From assembly GCA_903907995.1 (NCBI GenBank), contig CAIVQH010000001.1:27554-91553 (forward strand): a DNA stretch of 64,000 nt, given 5' to 3'. The translations under genes and the position numbers were made by a program. The notes below the pieces were generated by a model, which saw only the letters and a list, made by a program, of their open reading frames with translations, was not told the origin of the DNA and did not search any database. This document shows, one piece after another, positions 17,947-30,345 of the stretch. The DNA is from an uncultured Verrucomicrobiota bacterium. GTDB lineage: Bacteria > Verrucomicrobiota > Verrucomicrobiia > Limisphaerales > UBA9464. Numbering within the stretch: position 1 is the first letter of the stretch; each line of letters starts with the position of its first letter.

Positions 17947-18636
17947 ATGACGAAGACGTTCGCCGAACTGGGGTTTCCCGGGCGCCTGATTGCTGTCGAG
18001 GGCCTCGACGGCTCCGGCAAATCCACCCAGGTGCACCTGCTCCAGAAATGGCTGGAACAGCAGGGCTGCAAGGTTTTCTTCTCCGAGTGGAACTCCTCGG
18101 CGCTCGTGAAAAGCGCCACCAGCAAGGGCAAGAAGCAGAACCTGCTCACGCCCACGACTTTCAGCCTCATCCACGCCACCGACTTTGCCGACCGCTACGA
18201 GCGCCAACTGCTGCCGCTGCTGCGTGCCGGCTACATCGTGCTGTGCGACCGCTACATCTTCACCGCCTTCGCCCGCGACGTGGTGCGCGGCTGCCCACCC
18301 GATTGGGTGCGCGGGGTCTATTCGTTTGCGGCGCTGCCCGACCTCACCTTCTTCTTCCGCGCGGACCTTGAGGTGTCGCTCGCGCGCATCCTCGACAACC
18401 GGCCCGTGCTCAAGTTCCACGAGGCGGGCATGGACCTTAACCTCTCGCCCGATCCCTACGAGAGCTTCCGCCTCTTCCAAGCGCGCATCTTTGAGCAGTA
18501 CCTCGCCATGAGCACCGAGTTCCACTTCACGATCATGGACGCCAACCAGCGCATCGAGGAGCAGCAGGGCCTCGTGCGGAAGCTGCTGACCTCCAAGGTG
18601 GCCATCCGGAAATTCGCCACGAACAAGGCGCTCTGA
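17947..18636 (+). CDS. Thymidylate kinase-like protein, first of a tandem pair
   Basis: The 229-residue protein has an intact P-loop (EGLDGSGKST, Lys25), the DRY block (VLCDRYIFTAFARDVV) and a lid-like region (NRPVLKFHEAGMDLNLS). The family phosphorylates dTMP to dTDP. Compared with ordinary bacterial Tmk the segment after DRY lacks the usual AYQG and reads AFARDVVRG, so the substrate may differ. The start at 17947 is the first ATG giving the conserved block with no long extension. A second, diverged copy begins 14 bases after the stop, so the two are almost certainly co-transcribed and may act as a heteromer. Confidence 0.85.
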   Translation: MTKTFAELGFPGRLIAVEGLDGSGKSTQVHLLQKWLEQQGCKVFFSEWNSSALVKSATSKGKKQNLLTPTTFSLIHATDFADRYERQLLPLLRAGYIVLCDRYIFTAFARDVVRGCPPDWVRGVYSFAALPDLTFFFRADLEVSLARILDNRPVLKFHEAGMDLNLSPDPYESFRLFQARIFEQYLAMSTEFHFTIMDANQRIEEQQGLVRKLLTSKVAIRKFATNKAL

Positions 18637-18650
18637 CTTCCCCTTTCGTT

Positions 18651-19415
18651 ATGCCCGCCAGCAAGCCATCGCCCATCCGTCGTACCCAAACCCGCCCGCC
18701 GGCCTCCGTCGTTGTCCCCGAGGTCACGCCGAAGCGCTTCTACGGCCACGGTCTTCCCGGTGAGGATCTTACCAAGCTGAACGGCAAGCTGATTGTCGTC
18801 GAGGGGGCGGACGGCTCGGGGCGCTCCACCCAGATTTCCCAGCTCGTCCAGTGGCTCGAAGGTACTGGCCACGCCACCCTGCAGGTCGGGCTCAAACGCT
18901 CCACCCTCGTCAGCGAGGAATTGGAGCAGGCGCAGAATGGCAACATCCTCTCCCGCACCACATTGTCGCTGTTTTACGCGACCGATTTCGCCGACCAGCT
19001 GGAGAATGCAATCCTGCCCGCCCTCCGGGCCGGCTTTATGGTCCTCGCCGACCGCTATATCTATACCCTCATGGTCCGTGACCTCGTGCGGGGCGTGGAT
19101 GAGGCGTGGTTGCGGAATGTCTATGGCATCGCCCTCGTGCCCGACGCCGTGATCTACCTCGACGTGCGGCCGGAGCAGCTCGTCCAGCGCGTCTTCGCCA
19201 AGAACCAGTCGCTCGACTACTGGGAAAGCGGCATGGACCTCGGCCTTTCCCGCGACATGTTCGACAGCTTCCTGAAATACCAGGCGCTGATGCGCGCCGC
19301 CTTCCGCCGCCTGCAAAAGACCTACGGTTTCGCCATCGTGGATGGCGAACGCCCGCCCTCCGAAGTCAGCGAGGAGCTGAAGCAGAAAATCTCGGCGGTT
19401 CTGGCCGGACACTGA
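18651..19415 (+). CDS. Thymidylate kinase-like paralogue with Walker A Lys to Arg change
   Basis: The 254-residue protein is homologous to the preceding one across the whole core (IVVEGADGSGRST, LADRYIYTLMVRDLVRGVDEAWLRNVYG, ESGMDLGLSRDMFDSF), with an extra 40-residue N-terminal extension rich in Pro and basic residues. The P-loop lysine, which contacts the nucleotide phosphates in this family, is arginine (residue 58, codon CGC at 18822). The DRY Asp-Arg is kept. It is therefore either a low-activity kinase or a regulatory/partner subunit of the intact paralogue. It is followed by a short simple repeat and by secA on the other strand. Confidence 0.85.
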   Translation: MPASKPSPIRRTQTRPPASVVVPEVTPKRFYGHGLPGEDLTKLNGKLIVVEGADGSGRSTQISQLVQWLEGTGHATLQVGLKRSTLVSEELEQAQNGNILSRTTLSLFYATDFADQLENAILPALRAGFMVLADRYIYTLMVRDLVRGVDEAWLRNVYGIALVPDAVIYLDVRPEQLVQRVFAKNQSLDYWESGMDLGLSRDMFDSFLKYQALMRAAFRRLQKTYGFAIVDGERPPSEVSEELKQKISAVLAGH

Positions 19416-19469
19416 ACCAGCGTGGGAGCGGCGCCAAGCCCGTCGGTCATCTTGCCCGCTACCTTTACG

Positions 19470-19515
19470 GTCAGCGGATTCACTGACCTACTCGCTTACT
19501 GACCTACTGGCTCAC
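19470..19515. repeat. Simple-sequence repeat (ACTGACCTACT words)
   Basis: The words CACTGACCTACTCGCTTACTGACCTACTGG form a short imperfect tandem array in the gap between the kinase pair and the convergent secA gene. It resembles the word composition of the dnaE insert but is not clearly the same family. Confidence 0.4.
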
Positions 19516-19522
19516 TCTCGGC

Positions 19523-22597
<3,075 letters not shown>

Positions 22598-22682
22598 TGA
22601 CGGACGCGGTTCTTTACGGAGGCGAGAAGCTAGGGGCCGCGTTGTAACCCGTCAAAGGCTTTGGCCGGGGCTGTTTTGAAGG

Positions 22683-22894
22683 CGTATCTGAACAACAAAT
22701 GAACGAAGGAACCAAGAAAGGCGGGCGCGCATCTCTAGCCTCGCCGCGAAGTCCGCGAGGTTTTGGAGTGCGGCAGCCCTCTGCCGCTTTGATCGGGGCG
22801 CCCGACCAGAAGGAGTCATGCTTCAGTCCTTCGGCCATCCATCCGGCGGCCGAAAGCGCCAGAGGACTGGCGCAGTCCAAGACGCTACCGCGAC
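22683..22894. repeat. Direct repeat copy 1 (~210 bp) flanking the gene at 22938
   Basis: From TATCTGAACAACAAA to GACGCTACCGCGAC, this segment matches 24254-24463 in the same orientation, with long identical blocks (GGCGGCCGAAAGCGCCAGAG, GTCCAAGACGCTACCGCGAC). It contains small palindromes such as GCCAGAGGACTGGC. Together with flanking bases it fills the 340-base gap between secA and the next gene. A short open frame inside it is present in both copies but is not convincing as a gene. Confidence 0.85.
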
Positions 22895-22937
22895 CTTGAT
22901 GCCGTTTGTTCTTCTCCGGACGGTCAGCCGTCCCGGT

Positions 22938-24176
22938 TCAACGAAGTGGCTCGTGAGCCAGCGGTGCCGACCAGTCGTAAGTGGGACGATTGGTGCCGCC
23001 GCTGAATGTCACTCCTTCCGGATGAAACGGCATGCCGGAAGCATCGTGCTGAGGATGGCATTGCAGGCGGACGATCCCCCATTCGGCCACGGGGCGAACC
23101 TCCCCGGGTTCGCTGATACCATTGCGATTCAGGTCGTGCCACAGGGCCAGGCCGTCCAGTTCGTGCCCTTCCAGCACGCCGTTGCCGTCATCATCCAGCG
23201 CGGCCAGCGGCTCATAGCCATCACGCCAGAAGATCCAGAAGGTGACCGCGCCGAACAATTGCAGTCCCGAGGCGATCTTGCCGGCATGCCGGGGATCCCA
23301 GACCAGCCAGGCGGCACGATCGTTGATCCAGCCCCAACGCCGGGGCAGGCCGGAACCGTCCAGATCAAAGGGCACGGTTGCAGCCGGATCAATGAGACTG
23401 GCCAGGTCGGTTTCGGCCGTTAAGGGAACTGTTACCGGTGTGATCATCCGCCCCATGCGGGAAAGAGCGGTTTGTCTCTGTTTCAAATCCGCGATTTCTT
23501 TGGCGTCCCGGACTGGATCGAGAATTTTTAACAGATAGCCGATGGTTTCTTCGCTGAAGCAAATCCCCGGGCCAAGGTGGCGCTTTTGCCAGCCAAACCA
23601 TTCTTTTTCTCGAATGGTGAGCCGAACCGTGTCCATCAACTCGTCCACCTTCGTGCCGACTTCCTTGTTCCAAGCCACTTCAAGGGTCTTACGATACTGT
23701 CGGATCGCGTCGTTAGTTCGGCCTGCCTGATTCAGGGCCCACCCATAGCCGAGATTGGCCGGGAGGATCAGCCAGCGATCATCCTGGTTCGTCGAATTTG
23801 GAAGCAAGGCCAGCAGCCTTTCGAAATGCCTGATGGAATTGGTCGAGTGCCTGGCAATCGTCAGCTTGAGGACCAGATTGGTGGGAAGCTCGTACGCCCC
23901 CGAGGCTCCCGAATCTTCAATGAGCTGCGGCATTCCATCCTTTTTAGACACAGCTACGTTGGTCACCTGTGTGGAAGCCGCCATGGCCTCCAGGCGTGCC
24001 AGATAATAGAGGACGCGTGCGTCATTGGTGTTCTGTGTCAGCCGACGCTCCAAATTCCCGATCAACCGGTCGATGGGAACATCTTGAGTCTCCGCATCGC
24101 CAAACATCCCGTGCAGGGGATGCGCACAGAACAACGCCATCAATAGCGTGAGGAGGGTGATGGTGACCTTCTTCAT
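22938..24176 (-). CDS. Secreted protein with EF-hand-like C-terminus, bracketed by direct repeats
   Basis: The 412-residue protein has a signal peptide (MKKVTITLLTLLMALFCAHP). A helical, TPR-like middle follows (NDARVLYYLARLEAMAAS, LGYGWALNQAGRTNDAIRQY). The C-terminal domain has aspartate-rich loops (DLDGSGLPRRWGW, DDDGNGVLEGHELDGL, DLNRNGISEPGEV) like the calcium-binding D-x-D-x-D-G repeats of large secreted proteins of Planctomycetota and Verrucomicrobiota. No enzymatic motif is visible. The gene is less GC-rich than its neighbours and lies between two direct copies of a ~210-bp repeat, so it may have arrived as a unit. Function unknown. Confidence 0.7.
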   Translation of the reverse strand: MKKVTITLLTLLMALFCAHPLHGMFGDAETQDVPIDRLIGNLERRLTQNTNDARVLYYLARLEAMAASTQVTNVAVSKKDGMPQLIEDSGASGAYELPTNLVLKLTIARHSTNSIRHFERLLALLPNSTNQDDRWLILPANLGYGWALNQAGRTNDAIRQYRKTLEVAWNKEVGTKVDELMDTVRLTIREKEWFGWQKRHLGPGICFSEETIGYLLKILDPVRDAKEIADLKQRQTALSRMGRMITPVTVPLTAETDLASLIDPAATVPFDLDGSGLPRRWGWINDRAAWLVWDPRHAGKIASGLQLFGAVTFWIFWRDGYEPLAALDDDGNGVLEGHELDGLALWHDLNRNGISEPGEVRPVAEWGIVRLQCHPQHDASGMPFHPEGVTFSGGTNRPTYDWSAPLAHEPLR

Positions 24177-24253
24177 GGACGAAGCTGCAGCGCCATGAGT
24201 TCACACCCGGGAGCAGGCGCGTTCAAATGCAAACGGCAGCCTTCTAAGGCCTG

Positions 24254-24463
24254 TATCTGAACAACAAAGAAACAAAGGAACGAAGGGAGGCGGGCACGAC
24301 TTCTCCGGCGCCCTGTGAAGTCCGCGAGGTCTTGGACTGCGGCAGCCCCCTGCCGCTTTGGTCGGGGTAACCGGCAAGCGGGAGTCATACTTCGGCCCAG
24401 TGTCCATCCAACCGGCGGCCGAAAGCGCCAGAGGACTGGCACAGTCCAAGACGCTACCGCGAC
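24254..24463. repeat. Direct repeat copy 2 (~210 bp) flanking the gene at 22938
   Basis: This copy matches 22683-22894 in the same orientation. Differences are scattered substitutions and small indels. It lies upstream of the bracketed gene and next to a separate hairpin at 24478-24544; together they fill the 372-base gap between that gene and the nitrate reductase gene. Confidence 0.85.
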
Positions 24464-24477
24464 TCAGCTCTCCGCTC

Positions 24478-24544
24478 GTAGCAGCCGACGTGAGGCTCTG
24501 ACTTCGCCGTCGTTCAGATGGAGCCTCGTCACCTCGGCTGCTAC
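24478..24544. repeat. Hairpin related to the one at 17746
   Basis: The left arm GTAGCAGCCGACGTGAGGCTC pairs imperfectly with 24521-24544. The words match the perfect hairpin at 17746-17813. It lies 5 bases beyond the 3' end of the nitrate reductase gene, so the operon transcript would end in or run through it. Confidence 0.75.
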
Positions 24545-24548
24545 CCTC

Positions 24549-26768
24549 TCAGGCTGGTGAAATCTTGACCGCGCAGTGCTTGTAGCTGGGCTGGCGGGAG
24601 TGGGGATCAAAGCTGCCGAACGTGAGCCGGTTCACCGCATCGTAGTGCATCGGGATGAACACCTGGCCCGGTTGCACCGTGGGCGTGACGAACGCCGTCG
24701 CGGTCAGGCTCGCGCGGCGGGAGCTGACCGTGACCTGCGAATGCGGCGCGATGTCCAGCCGGCGCGCGTCGTCAGGATGGATCTCCACGTAGCAGTCGGC
24801 CGGATAGAGTTTGCGCAAGATCTCGGACTTCGCGGTGCGCGTGTTGGTGTGCCACTGCGCGGAGGTGCCGCGACCGGTGAGCAGCGTGAAGGGAAACGCG
24901 GCATCGGTCGGTTCGGCGACCGGGCGCGGCTGGTCGAAGAGGAACTTCGCGCGGCCATCGGGTGTGTAAAACCGGCCGTCGGTGAACAGGCGGCGTTCCC
25001 GGTGGTCGGGCCCGGGCGAGCCTTCCGCCGCCTGCGTGCTTTCCGCCCAAGGCCATTGGATGCCGCCTTCCTGATCAATATGCCGGTAATCCCGGATGCC
25101 CGTGATGTCACACGGCTGGCCGGCGCTGAGGCGCTTGAGAATCTGGAAGGCCGCCTCGGGCGAGCGCCATTCGCGGAACATGTCGCCACAGCCCCAGGCT
25201 GCCGCAATGAGCTGAAAAATGGCGAAATCGCTCAGCGCCTCACCCGGGGCGCGCAGGACTTTTTTCACCAGTCCGAAACGCCGCTCGCTGTTAATCAGCG
25301 TGCCCTCCTTCTCGCCCCAGCCGGCCGCTGGCAGAATCAGATGGGCACGCTGGGCCGTGTCGGTGGTATGGTAGAGATCCTGGACGACCAGGAAATCGAG
25401 CTTCTTGACCAGGTCATTGAAGCGGCCCTGATGAATCCAGGAATGCGACGAGTTGGTCGCGATGATCCACAGCCCCTTGATGGCCCCGGACTCGATGCCG
25501 TCCACGATCTGATCGTAGGCCCACGAATTCTGCGCCGGGATGGTCTCGGTCGGAATGCCGAGTGCCTGCGCCACGGTTTGGCGATCCTCAGCCTTCGTGA
25601 AGTCGCGGCCGCCGAGCAGTGACGTGGCGTTCGCGAAGAGCCGCGAGCCCATCGCGTTGCACTGGCCGGTGATGCTGTTCGCCCCGGTACCGGGTCGGCC
25701 GATGTTCCCGGTCATCAGCGCGAGGTTGATGATGGCCTGCGCGGTGCGCGTGGCCTCGTGGCCCTGGTTCACGCCCATCGTCCACCAGAAGCTGACACGC
25801 TTCCCGGTCGCGATGAGTTCCACGCAGCGGTCGAAATCCTCCCGCGGCAGCTTCGCGGCCTCGCACGCGCGCTCCGGAGTGAACTCGGCGACAAACTGCG
25901 CGAACGCCTCGAAACCCTTCGTGTGGTCCTCCACGAACTCCCGCTTCACCGCGCCGCGGGCGATCAGCGCGTGAGCCAGCCCGTAGAGCAGCGTAAGGTC
26001 CGACTTCGGCGCGAGCGACAGATGCAGCGTCGCGTTCATCGCCGTTTCCGTGCGGCGCGGATCCAGCACGATGATCTCCGGCCGGTGAGGATTGCGCAGC
26101 ACGCGCTGCCACATGATGGGATGCGCGATGCAGGGGTTGGCGCCGACGAAGACCAGCACATCCGACTCCTCGAAGTCGGCGTAGGTGTAGGGCGGGGCGT
26201 CGAAGCCGAAGCTCTGCTTGTAGGCCACGTGCGCGGTGGCCATGCACTGGCGCGTGTTCGAGTCGGCGTGCAACCCGCCCATGCCGAACTTGAACAATGA
26301 CCCCACGAAGGCCATCTCCTCAGTGCAGATCTGCCCCGTGCTCAGGTAGGCGATGCTGTGCTTGCCGTGACGCTCCTGAATGCCCTTGAAGCGCGTCACG
26401 AACTCGTTCATCGCCCGCACCCACGAGACCGGTTCGAGCGTGCCGGTGGCCGCATTCCGCAGCAGCGGGGCCGTGGCGCGGTCGGGCGCGGCGAGCGGGG
26501 TGAGCGCTTCCCAGCCCTTCGGGCACGCCATGCCGAGGTTCACCGGATACTCCGGGTCCGCCGTGAGATTGACGGCCTGGCCATCTTTGAGGTGGACGTT
26601 CAGTCCGCAGCCGGTGGAGCAGAAACCGCAGACCATCGTGGTGGTCGTGTCGGGCTTCAGCCGCGTGGGCACCTGGCCCAGCCCGAACGACCCCGGCGCG
26701 CGCACGAGATCTTCGGTGAGCGGGCCGGTCCACTGTCGGAGGAGGGAATTGATGGGGAGCTGGCTCAT
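24549..26768 (-). CDS. Assimilatory nitrate reductase, molybdopterin catalytic subunit (NarB/NasC-like)
   Basis: The 739-residue enzyme reduces nitrate to nitrite in the cytoplasm. It has an N-terminal [4Fe-4S] motif (Cys47, Cys50, Cys54, Cys82 in [10 protein letters not shown] and [10 protein letters not shown]), molybdopterin blocks ([63 protein letters not shown]) and a C-terminal molydopterin-dinucleotide binding domain ([17 protein letters not shown]). Its length fits NarB; it lacks the extra C-terminal [2Fe-2S] domain of Klebsiella NasA. The ATG at 26768 overlaps the stop of the upstream iron-sulfur/membrane gene (ATGA). It is the last gene of the operon. Confidence 0.93.
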   Translation of the reverse strand: MSQLPINSLLRQWTGPLTEDLVRAPGSFGLGQVPTRLKPDTTTTMVCGFCSTGCGLNVHLKDGQAVNLTADPEYPVNLGMACPKGWEALTPLAAPDRATAPLLRNAATGTLEPVSWVRAMNEFVTRFKGIQERHGKHSIAYLSTGQICTEEMAFVGSLFKFGMGGLHADSNTRQCMATAHVAYKQSFGFDAPPYTYADFEESDVLVFVGANPCIAHPIMWQRVLRNPHRPEIIVLDPRRTETAMNATLHLSLAPKSDLTLLYGLAHALIARGAVKREFVEDHTKGFEAFAQFVAEFTPERACEAAKLPREDFDRCVELIATGKRVSFWWTMGVNQGHEATRTAQAIINLALMTGNIGRPGTGANSITGQCNAMGSRLFANATSLLGGRDFTKAEDRQTVAQALGIPTETIPAQNSWAYDQIVDGIESGAIKGLWIIATNSSHSWIHQGRFNDLVKKLDFLVVQDLYHTTDTAQRAHLILPAAGWGEKEGTLINSERRFGLVKKVLRAPGEALSDFAIFQLIAAAWGCGDMFREWRSPEAAFQILKRLSAGQPCDITGIRDYRHIDQEGGIQWPWAESTQAAEGSPGPDHRERRLFTDGRFYTPDGRAKFLFDQPRPVAEPTDAAFPFTLLTGRGTSAQWHTNTRTAKSEILRKLYPADCYVEIHPDDARRLDIAPHSQVTVSSRRASLTATAFVTPTVQPGQVFIPMHYDAVNRLTFGSFDPHSRQPSYKHCAVKISPA

Positions 26769-28525
26769 GGCATTCCCGGCATCTTGTCCGGCGCGACCGA
26801 GGTGAAGAACAGGTATCGCTCGGAGATTTCCCCCAGCAGGCAGAGACCCAGCGCGACGACCGCCACGACGGGCGGAGCCGCCTTTTCCGCGAAGGCGAAA
26901 GGAAGGAAGACGCCGCCCATGAGACCTGCCAGCAACCTGAGCACCAGCGCCGGTCGCAGCGTGTCGAGCTGGAGGGCGGCGGTGTGGCGCAGCTGGGTCC
27001 AAAGCTCGGAGTCCGAGTCGGCGTGCTTCAGGATCGCCAAGTCACTGGCGAGCTTGGGCAGGCTGATGAGCATTAGGGCGACCGCCAGCACCGGCGCCGG
27101 GGCGAAGGCAAACGCGAGCGCGGTCCCGAGCACCAGTGCCGAACCGAGGAAGCGCGGCGCGGTGGAACTGACCCGCCAGAATTTCCGGTGCGTGTCGGCG
27201 TACACCATCGTCTGGGCGTACAGCGCGGCCAGGCCCAGGCCGACGACGGGCGCGCTCCAGAGCAGGACCGGAATCTCGCCGGCACGGCGGAGCCAGTCGG
27301 CAACCGACGGCGGCACAAATTTCAACTGGCTGGCCCAGTCGGCCCACAGCAACGCCAGCGCGCCAGTTGCGGCCCCGGCGAAGGCGTTCAGCACGATGGC
27401 TTCGCGGCTGAGCCAGCTCGTCCGCCAGCCAAGCCACACGCGCCACGCCTTCGTGGGCTGGCCGAGGTGGAAGACACTGGCCAGAAGTCCGCCACTCAGC
27501 AGGGCAAAGGAGACGGCGGCCAGCCCCGGCGTGATGCCACCTGCAGGGCCCTCGATGGACAGCGCCGCCACCGCGAAAAAGCCGCCGATGCCCGCCTGGG
27601 TGAGCACAAGCATGAGCACGAGCGGCCAGTGCGCGCGCTGGGGCTTCCGTTCGCTGTGATCAGCAGCGCGGAGCGAGGCATTGGGCTTCGAGGAGATGTA
27701 GCGGGTCGTCGGCCGGGTGATCGCGGCGTCGGGCGAGTCGGGCAGCCAGCCGTTGATCCCGGCATTCTCCGTCGCAGACTTCAGGCTTTGGGCGGCCAGT
27801 TCGGTCAGATTCACCAGCGTGATGCGGATGGCCTCATTCGGGCAGGCCTGCACGCAGGCGGGCGCCTCGCCTTCCGCGAGCCGGCCGTGGCACATGTCGC
27901 ACTTCCGCACGATGCCGCGCTTGGCCGAATACTTCGGCACGTCATAGGGACACTTGAGGATGCAGTAGCTGCAGCCGATGCACTGGTCGTCGAGGTGACG
28001 GACGATGCCGGTGACCGGGTCCTTGTCATAGGCCAGCACCGGGCAGCCCAGCATACAGCCCGGCTCGGCGCAGTGGTGACAGGCGGTCGTGACGGTCTGC
28101 TGGAGGGGAATGACCTTGTTGCCAGGCGAGGGCACGTACGGGAGGCGGCCGGCGGGATTTCCTTCGTCCTTTTTCACGGCCCGCTGCACCTGCGCCAGCG
28201 GCACGATCGCCTCGCCGACCAGGAAGCCGACCTCACGCCACGATTCGTCGTCGTCCAGCCCGTTCAGCGAATGGCAGGCGGTGACACAACCCTTGCAACC
28301 GGAGCACTGGTCAAGGTTGACCTCGAAGGCGAACTGCTCGCCGGGCCGCGGTGCGGTGAGCGGGATCAGGTCACGGTAGTGCGACTCCAGCAGCGGGCCG
28401 TCGTGGCGGTCGTGCGCGCGCGAGAACTTGGCCACCGCCGTGAGCTGGCGCTGCTCGGCCAGCAACTGGTCGATCAGCGTGGAGACCTGCTCCTCCGGGT
28501 TTCCGTCATGGCCGGCTTTGGGCAT
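26765..28525 (-). CDS. DmsB-DmsC fusion: four-cluster ferredoxin subunit plus quinol-oxidising membrane anchor
   Basis: The 586-residue protein joins two subunits that are normally separate. Residues about 70-235 carry four cysteine clusters ([11 protein letters not shown] at 74-84, [13 protein letters not shown] at 149-161, [11 protein letters not shown] at 182-192, then CDMC and CVQAC to 228) as in DmsB/NarH-type electron-transfer subunits. From about residue 290 the rest is polytopic, with around eight helices of DmsC type (for example [41 protein letters not shown]). The role inferred is transfer of electrons from the quinol pool to the nitrate reductase whose gene it overlaps by 4 bases. 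The ATG at 28525 is preferred to the TTG just before it. Confidence 0.9.
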   Translation of the reverse strand: MPKAGHDGNPEEQVSTLIDQLLAEQRQLTAVAKFSRAHDRHDGPLLESHYRDLIPLTAPRPGEQFAFEVNLDQCSGCKGCVTACHSLNGLDDDESWREVGFLVGEAIVPLAQVQRAVKKDEGNPAGRLPYVPSPGNKVIPLQQTVTTACHHCAEPGCMLGCPVLAYDKDPVTGIVRHLDDQCIGCSYCILKCPYDVPKYSAKRGIVRKCDMCHGRLAEGEAPACVQACPNEAIRITLVNLTELAAQSLKSATENAGINGWLPDSPDAAITRPTTRYISSKPNASLRAADHSERKPQRAHWPLVLMLVLTQAGIGGFFAVAALSIEGPAGGITPGLAAVSFALLSGGLLASVFHLGQPTKAWRVWLGWRTSWLSREAIVLNAFAGAATGALALLWADWASQLKFVPPSVADWLRRAGEIPVLLWSAPVVGLGLAALYAQTMVYADTHRKFWRVSSTAPRFLGSALVLGTALAFAFAPAPVLAVALMLISLPKLASDLAILKHADSDSELWTQLRHTAALQLDTLRPALVLRLLAGLMGGVFLPFAFAEKAAPPVVAVVALGLCLLGEISERYLFFTSVAPDKMPGMP

Positions 28526-28552
28526 CAAGAGATACGTTGCGGCACACCGGGC

Positions 28553-30343
28553 TCAGGCACCGCCGAGCAGCTCCTGGAGTTTGCCGAGGTCGTGACGGGT
28601 GGTGAACGACAGGAACGTCTCGCCGGGTTGCCGGTGCCGGAGATAGCCGTTGAGGATCTTCTCCATCATGGGTTTCAGCTCCGCGACACTCACGCCGGTG
28701 AAGAGTTGCCGACCCACGGCCTGTTTGCCGCCAAAGCCGCCGCCGACAAAGATGTGGTAACCCTCCACCGACTCGCCGCCGACCTTCACCTTCGCGCCGA
28801 GCAGGCCCAGGTCGCCCATGTAGTGCTGCGCGCAGGAATTGGGGCAGCCGGTGATATGGACATTGATCGGCTGGTCGAGCGTCACGCGCGAATCCAGCCA
28901 CTTCATCAGGTCGAGCGCGTGGCCCTTGGTGTCCGCGCCGGCGAACTTGCAGTAGGAATTACCGGTGCAGGCGATGAACCCGCTCCTGAGATTCGACTGC
29001 CGCGCCTCGAAGCCGAGCTTCAGCAGCGCCTTCCTCGCCGTCTCGACAAAGGCGTCGCGGACGTGCGGGAGGACGAAGTTCTGCCAGACCGTCAGACGGA
29101 TTTCGCCGCCGCCGTAGAGGTCCGCGATCTCGGCGAGCCGCCGCAGCTGCTTCGCGGTGAGCTGGCCCACCGGGACCGTCGCGCCAATCCAGTTCAGCCC
29201 CGCCTGCTTCTGCGGATAAATCCCCACGTGCGGGTGCGCAACTTCGAGCTTTGGGTTGGGTGCTTCGACCACGGCTCCGGCGGGAACCCGCAGCAACTGA
29301 TAACCCAGCAGCTTCTCCGTCTCCGCCAGGTATTGCTCGAGTGTCCAGGTTTCGAGAAGGTGCTTCAGCCGCGCCTTCTTGCGGTCGCTGCGGTTGCCGT
29401 TGGCGATGTAAACGCGGAGCAGCGCCGAAGTGACTTTGAGCACTTCATCCGGCTTCACGAGCACGCCGAGGTCGCGGGCGAAGGCCTTGTGGCCGGTCGC
29501 ACCGCCGAGCGCGACGCGGAAGTAAACGCCCTCCGCGATCTGGTCGGTGATGAGCCGGTTGCCAGCGGACCCGTCAGCCTTCGCGACCACCTTCACCGCC
29601 TTGAAGCCGATGTCATTGGTGTCCTCAACGGTCGGGATCTTGCCGCCGCCGTGGAAGGCGATGTTGAACTTGCGGGGCAGGTCGTAGAACTCGCGATGGT
29701 TCAGGATGAGCTGCCCGAGTGCGTGCGTGAGCGGCAGCGTGTCGATGAGCTCGTCGGGGTCCACACCGGCCGCCGGGTCACACGTGAGGTTGCGGATGTT
29801 GTCCGCGCCCGCGCCGCGCGTGTGCAGGCCGATCGACTGGATGCGGCGCACGAACTCGACGGTGTCCTTCGGCAGGATGAGCCGCATCTGCAGGTTCGCC
29901 CGGGTCGTGATCTGCACGTAGCCGCTCGTGAGCTGGTCGGCGACGTTCGCCAGTTCGCGGAGCTGGAAGCTGTAGAGCTGGCCACCGGGAATCCGCAGGC
30001 GTGCCATGTAGGCCTCCTTGTTGGGCGTGAGGTAGAACAGGCCCTGCCACTTGAAGCGGAAGGTGTTCTCCTTGTCCGGCGCCTGGTTCGCCGCCGCGTG
30101 CTGGAGCAGCAGCGGGTAGGCGTCCAGCGGATGCAGCTCGTGCTTGATGCGCTCCTCGGGAATGAGGTCGTCCAAGTTCGGCTGGGCGGGTCCCGTCGGC
30201 GCGGCGGCGGGATTAGGCAGAACGTCGCCGAAGGAGAGGCCGCGGTTCTGCAGGCCGGCGAAGAGCCCTTCGAGATAGGCAGTCTGTTCGCCGGAGAGTT
30301 TCTGGCCGGCGACTTCGGAAAAGGGAATTTTGGGCGTGCTCAT
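28553..30343 (-). CDS. nirA: Siroheme-dependent assimilatory nitrite reductase (NirA-type)
   Basis: The 596-residue protein has two ferredoxin-like nitrite/sulfite reductase halves (RLRIPGGQLYSFQLRELANVA early, then ATVPVGQLTAKQLRRLAEIA) and the siroheme/[4Fe-4S] cysteines in ACTGNSYCKFA (about residues 457-463) and TGCPNSCAQHYMGDLGL (about 498-502). It reduces nitrite to ammonium in six electron steps. Sulfite reductases share this fold; the nitrate operon context favours nitrite. The N-terminus holds LSGEQTAYLEGLFAG, a helix that resembles one at the start of the neighbouring diflavin reductase (FSPEQRAWLNGFFAG). The gene starts 2 bases after that reductase stops. Confidence 0.9.
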   Translation of the reverse strand: MSTPKIPFSEVAGQKLSGEQTAYLEGLFAGLQNRGLSFGDVLPNPAAAPTGPAQPNLDDLIPEERIKHELHPLDAYPLLLQHAAANQAPDKENTFRFKWQGLFYLTPNKEAYMARLRIPGGQLYSFQLRELANVADQLTSGYVQITTRANLQMRLILPKDTVEFVRRIQSIGLHTRGAGADNIRNLTCDPAAGVDPDELIDTLPLTHALGQLILNHREFYDLPRKFNIAFHGGGKIPTVEDTNDIGFKAVKVVAKADGSAGNRLITDQIAEGVYFRVALGGATGHKAFARDLGVLVKPDEVLKVTSALLRVYIANGNRSDRKKARLKHLLETWTLEQYLAETEKLLGYQLLRVPAGAVVEAPNPKLEVAHPHVGIYPQKQAGLNWIGATVPVGQLTAKQLRRLAEIADLYGGGEIRLTVWQNFVLPHVRDAFVETARKALLKLGFEARQSNLRSGFIACTGNSYCKFAGADTKGHALDLMKWLDSRVTLDQPINVHITGCPNSCAQHYMGDLGLLGAKVKVGGESVEGYHIFVGGGFGGKQAVGRQLFTGVSVAELKPMMEKILNGYLRHRQPGETFLSFTTRHDLGKLQELLGGA

Positions 30344-30345
30344 GT

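Noticed and set aside
22614..22880. Small minus-strand frame starting MDCASPLALSAAGWM, with a sister frame at 24201-24449
   Set aside because: The two frames lie in the two copies of the direct repeat; their resemblance follows from the DNA repeat. There is no recognisable domain, and the ends differ.
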